A program made the position numbers and the translations under genes. From positions 62,001-126,000 of the forward strand of contig JAMKCH010005340.1 in the NCBI GenBank assembly GCA_023653785.1: a stretch of 64,000 nt of DNA, written 5' to 3'. The notes below the pieces were generated by a model. The model made no database searches and was not told the origin of the DNA. It worked only from the letters and a program-made list of their open reading frames with translations. Each line of letters starts with the position of its first letter. The stretch's first letter is position 1. This stretch comes from Ophioderma brevispina (taxonomy: Eukaryota > Echinodermata > Ophiuroidea > Amphilepidida > Ophiodermatidae). This document shows positions 60,291-64,000 of the stretch, piece after piece.

Positions 60291-60780
60291 ACCCGTCTAC
60301 TGCCTCTACTACTGCCCATTATTTCCAAAGCGCGCTCTTTTGATTGGTTGTTTATCTGCCCATTATTTCGGCAATATGGGGCCGCGATTAACGCTCTATA
60401 TGCGTGATCAAGCGACGTTTTCTTTTTCGGTGCGTGCCTCATCACTATAAGCGCACACGCTAACATTTACGCGGAGAAAACAAGCGCCGCTCTAAAGGAA
60501 TAAACAACTTTTTAACGTTTTTAGTAAGAAATGACCCAGTTTTTTCGGGGTCGGTTATTAGTTGAACTTTTCTTGCGGTAATAAATAGATAAAGGGTGCG
60601 TGCCATGTTTGTGCCGAATAATGTGTCCTCGGCCGTAAAAACATTTGAATATGGGTCTCCTCGCCCGCATATCAACCAAAACACCTCACCCAACAACCAC
60701 CCTCTCATGTTTTTACACTTTCCTCGGACACATTATTCTGGCATGTAACATGAACATCCTTACCCTTTATTTCTTAATTT
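60291..60780 (+). repeat. Tandem duplication H, unit 2
   Basis: This is the second unit, with the same internal hairpins. It carries an extra ~35 bp near 60670-60705 relative to unit 1. Frames are not conserved between units. Confidence 0.85.
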
Positions 60781-61170
60781 TAAACCCTGGGGAAAAATAC
60801 CGACCGATTTGGGGGGATTGGTTCATTCAACGTTACCTGTAGGCCTTAATTATATGACTTAATTAGCATAGGCACGAAAGAAAAATTTAAAAGGTTTGTG
60901 TATAGTTAAAGAATTCTATTTGGATGGTTACTCAGACAGCTCTGGTGAAAACCATGGTTGCATGAATATAGGTTAAATCTGTAGGAATATCAAAAAAGGG
61001 GGTATATACTTTTATTTTGATCTGACATTACAAAATTTAAACCGTAATGCTTACAGTAACGCGTGACCCCCCCTTGCGAAAAAGTGCCCTGACCTCCAAG
61101 GGTCACCCGGTGCCAGCAAGTCCTTCCACGCCAGTATCTCGAACAATTTGGGGATAACTACGCCTAATTC
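60781..61170. other. Unassigned sequence
   Basis: Nothing specific was seen here. Confidence 0.4.
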
Positions 61171-61437
61171 ATGACTGATCAGGTAGGAGATATGATTAGC
61201 TTCCGCAGAATGTTAGCTTTAAAGGAGCTGCAACTAAGAGAGTTGTTTCACATTATCAGGGTCCGAAAAATATTGAAAAATTCAATTTCTGCATTTGATG
61301 TAAAGCTTTCCGTCAAAAATACCTCAAACCTGAAAGGACTTTCCAATTATGAGGGAAAATGCCGTTTTCATCTTGCCCATTTTGTACAGGAAAGAAAAGG
61401 ACTTAACTTGCATTTACCGGGCGTGAAAGCCAGATAA
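61171..61437 (+). CDS. 88-codon open frame, unknown, low confidence
   Basis: The frame starts MTDQVGDMISFRRML and ends GLNLHLPGVKAR. Its charge mix is more protein-like than most frames here (for example LKELQLRELFHI). No homologue comes to mind, there is no splice or promoter context, and a repeat F copy starts 19 bases after the stop. It may be a chance frame or part of a transposon. Confidence 0.2.
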   Translation: MTDQVGDMISFRRMLALKELQLRELFHIIRVRKILKNSISAFDVKLSVKNTSNLKGLSNYEGKCRFHLAHFVQERKGLNLHLPGVKAR

Positions 61438-61455
61438 GTCCGGCAGGAGCCCACA

Positions 61456-61582
61456 GGCTCAGAGGGCCTCCAGAGACGATAAACGGAATAAAGCGTAAAC
61501 TTAATGTTAGGTGAAGAGTCAATTGAATCGATTACCCTATTGTTCACAATTGTTCCCGGAATATGAGTACGGCCGGACTATA
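61456..61582 (+). mobile_element. Inverted-ended repeat F, copy 3
   Basis: The body 'gagacgataaacggaataaa', 'gtgaagagtcaattgaatcg' and 'ccctattgttcac' matches copies 1 and 2. The right end 'GAGTACGGCCGGACTATAA' is a diverged form of the shared terminus, and the left end is eroded. Confidence 0.72.
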
Positions 61583-61659
61583 ATTTACTTCTACACCTGT
61601 GTGAAACATGTTAAGACCAATCAGAGATAAGTAGAAAGGTGGTAAACTCAGGGGTTTTT

Positions 61660-62010
61660 TTAAAGTGCAACGAGGAGATGTTGAGTGCACCCAATATGTG
61701 TCATAATAGTAATTTCATATGATTAGACACTCAATAGATTTCTTACCTTGTGTTTGGCTACAGAAAATGCCTGGAAAAGAGAGGAAAAAAAGGTGATATT
61801 TTTGCTCTATATTTCAATATAAAACATCGGTCGAATTTCGTATTTACAAAATTACGAAATTTCCAAATTTTTTGTACGAAAGAAATCATTCTCAGCTTAA
61901 TCCTTAAGAGGTTAGTTTTGATGGAAAATCTTTAACATCAGGGCAAAAAATAGTACTTTCGACTTTTTGAGGGACACACTGATATGTGAAATCTCTGTTG
62001 ACACCTTTAA
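61660..62010 (+). mobile_element. TTAA-bounded MITE, copy 3
   Basis: The ~351-bp copy carries both ends (TTAAAGTGCAACGAGGAGA and the right end 'CTCTGTTGACACCTTTAA'). The body matches 53064-53420 with small indels, including 'ctcagcttaatccttaaga' and 'gggacaca.ctgatatgtgaaa'. Confidence 0.85.
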
Positions 62011-62014
62011 TTGA

Positions 62015-62360
62015 TAATATGAAAGGCCTACGATAACCATGCCATGGATTAAAAGAAACTGTTTTTAAGGGGCGAGTCTGATGAACTATTGAATATTTGT
62101 CGTCATAAAGGATGATTTACCAATGATTAAAATTCTGCATAATATTAGGCTTAATTACTGTTTGTTTGAGTTTGGTTGATTGTTGCCACCTCTTAATTCT
62201 CTTAATGATATAGGAATGCCTACGATACCATGCATGATTAAAAGGTAACTGTTGAAGGGGGCGAGTCTCTGATGAATAGAAATCATGTCTCATAAATGTG
62301 ATTTACCAATATTAAAATTCTGAATTAAATATTAGGCTTTGTGAATTACTTTTGTTGGTT
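62015..62360 (+). repeat. ~180-bp tandem duplication
   Basis: Units at about 62015-62195 and 62200-62360 share 'tgccatggattaaaag'/'tgcatgattaaaag', 'aactgtt', 'ggggcgagtctg', 'tgatttaccaat', 'attaaaattctg' and 'aatattaggctt'. It directly abuts the MITE copy 3. Confidence 0.78.
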
Positions 62361-62411
62361 ACATGCGGACCTTCGGTCAGATTTACAGCTGATCAAGCGA
62401 AAAAGACATTG

Positions 62412-62457
62412 CGGGGGGGGGGGGGGTGGGTTTGGGGGGGGGGGGGGGGGGGGGGGA
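62412..62457. repeat. Poly-G run
   Basis: G homopolymers are interrupted by TGGGT; it resembles the poly-G block at 8.1-8.4 kb on a smaller scale. Confidence 0.92.
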
Positions 62458-64000
62458 AAATGCGCTAATTCTTATGTATGTTAGTGTTTTAAAGGGGCAA
62501 TATTTATAATGTATTCATTATTTTTCAAGGGGCAGATATTAGCAACATAATAAGTTCAGAGCAATTATTGAAATTCTATAGGATACAATTATTTTTTTAA
62601 ATGATGTTTCTCAAATAAGAATACTAAAAATTGGATAAAAATTGGTCTAAAAATAATTTGCCAGAATAAAATTGCTAATTGCATATTTTGTACATTTTAC
62701 AATCTTTGACATTTTCTTTCTAGAAATATATACTTGCATAGGTTTACTTACAACACAAAAATTGTATGCCTATGTAAGAAAGAACTAAAGTTTCGTGAAT
62801 TTCACCAGACTGATATTGAAAATAAGTGTGCTGGTACTATAACATCCTACCCACATGATCATTTGGTAAATTTTAACATTTTCATGCATTGGTTACCCTC
62901 TGTTTATGTTATATTCTTTTTTACTTATTAAAGGTATACGCTAGCATGGAAGCGCCAAAATACGCCCCCGTTCTTGGAGAAAGAAAACATACTGTTTCAC
63001 TGTATATAATGTACATAACATAACGAAACTAAATACACTGTTTTCTTGTTCGGGCATTATTTGTTCAGCTAAAATCACAAAAAAAAGAGAAGAGAAGGAA
63101 AGAAGCTGAAAGAGAGAGAGAGAGTTGCAATATGAAACCAAATGGTCAAGTCACTACCCTGCACTGAGGTTTCTGGCCTCGTCATTGGGGAAATGATCGC
63201 TTTTCACCTATTTCATACTAAATGACCTTAAAATAACATTTGAATAATAGCATTCAATATTATTATAATGGACGGTGAACTACATGTCTACAGCGTACAG
63301 TAACCGGTATCACAGACAAATGACCTTTTGAAAATTAACAATGCATGTTTTGTTGTCTTATTGTTTTCCAAAGGAAGGTATACTGTTTCACCATGCAGAG
63401 TAAAAGATTGTTTCGCAGTTGCCGAAAAAAGTTAATGTAATGGGACTAATTTAGGTAAATCATGCTTAATTTATAAGTTTGAAGAAATTGAAAAAAAAAA
63501 TGGCGTAGGTTGTTTAAGAAAAAGGCAACTTTTGTTACATATCGACCATATTATTTTATCAAACGCGAGTTCGACAGACGCACGTGAACAAAAAACTTGT
63601 CATTGTGCGTTCCGCACCTTCGACATGACCTTTTTTTATATTTTTCGTGGAACGTTTTGGATATAATAGTGGGTTTTAATCCCCATTATGAGTTAGCTTG
63701 TGTACGGTCTGCGTGTTGTTTATGCGCTATTAGCTATATAAAAAGTATTGGGTTTTAGCATTGGCGTTTTGCTCCTTAGATGACCCCGTGCCACTCACTA
63801 GATGTGGTATAATTCGTGCTATTAATTTTCCCTCTTTATAACGCATGTAGTCAAAAGTAATCGTAAATTTAATAACATGGAAAAATGTTTTAAAAAAATC
63901 GAAATTTTGCAATTGCGTGAATAAATATTCTATACGATGTTGCCTGTTGAGTCGCTTTCAACCAACAATGGGGGTACTGCATTCTCATTCAACTAGATCA
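62458..64000. other. Unassigned AT-rich sequence
   Basis: Short chance frames only. A GA run lies near 63110-63124. Confidence 0.4.

Noticed and set aside
1..64000. Bacterial, phage, CRISPR or operon features
   Set aside because: No long dense coding regions, ribosome binding sites or regularly spaced direct repeats; the content is typical animal nuclear DNA.

Overview
This window looks like animal nuclear DNA. It is AT-rich, has no long open reading frames apart from low-complexity ones, and is packed with decayed LINE retrotransposons, small inverted-repeat DNA transposons (MITEs), tRNA-derived SINE fragments and many microsatellites. There is no bacterial-style operon, ribosome binding site, CRISPR array or phage module. 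The mix of jockey-like LINEs, LINEs with 'KNKGD' and 'GVRQGEN' motifs, and hAT- and mariner-type MITEs suits a marine invertebrate, perhaps an echinoderm. That assignment is a guess.

Layout. 1-5.3 kb: unassigned sequence plus a degenerate ~104-bp tandem repeat rich in TGACC(T) motifs (2.9-3.7 kb). 5.3-5.5 kb: a minisatellite of small palindromes. 5.86-6.84 kb: a MITE-like element also present at 32.9-34.0 kb, with one end at 12.1 kb. 7.0-10.7 kb: a nearly complete but broken minus-strand LINE split by a ~235-bp poly-G block. 12-18 kb: two inverted-repeat elements, a possible micro-exon and a SINE fragment. 20-25 kb: a G-free tract and several foldback hairpins. 26.6-27.2 kb: a textbook hAT MITE with an 8-bp target duplication, then a possible minus-strand terminal exon. 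31-34.5 kb: a strong hairpin and nested repeats. 35-42 kb: simple repeats and one MITE copy. 42.45-43.87 kb: a ~715-bp tandem duplication. 47.9-49.0 kb: the best host-gene candidate on the plus strand. 49.4-50.0 kb: an element with a perfect 30-bp palindrome. 50.4-51.0 kb: a purine tract with a 125-bp higher-order repeat. 53.0-58.8 kb: a MITE, a LINE C-terminal fragment, and two jockey-like LINEs meeting tail to tail. 59.3-62.4 kb: SINE or MITE copies and two tandem duplications.

No complete host gene is present. Four short segments look like exons from reading frame and splice signals, but none is assigned to a known protein. The most informative result is the set of repeat families deduced by comparing the window with itself: a TTAA-bounded ~355-bp MITE (3 copies), a ~1.13-kb element with ~210-bp inverted ends (2 copies and an end), a ~120-140-bp inverted-ended repeat (3 copies), and several two-copy repeats. 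All alignments and boundaries were made by eye and are approximate.
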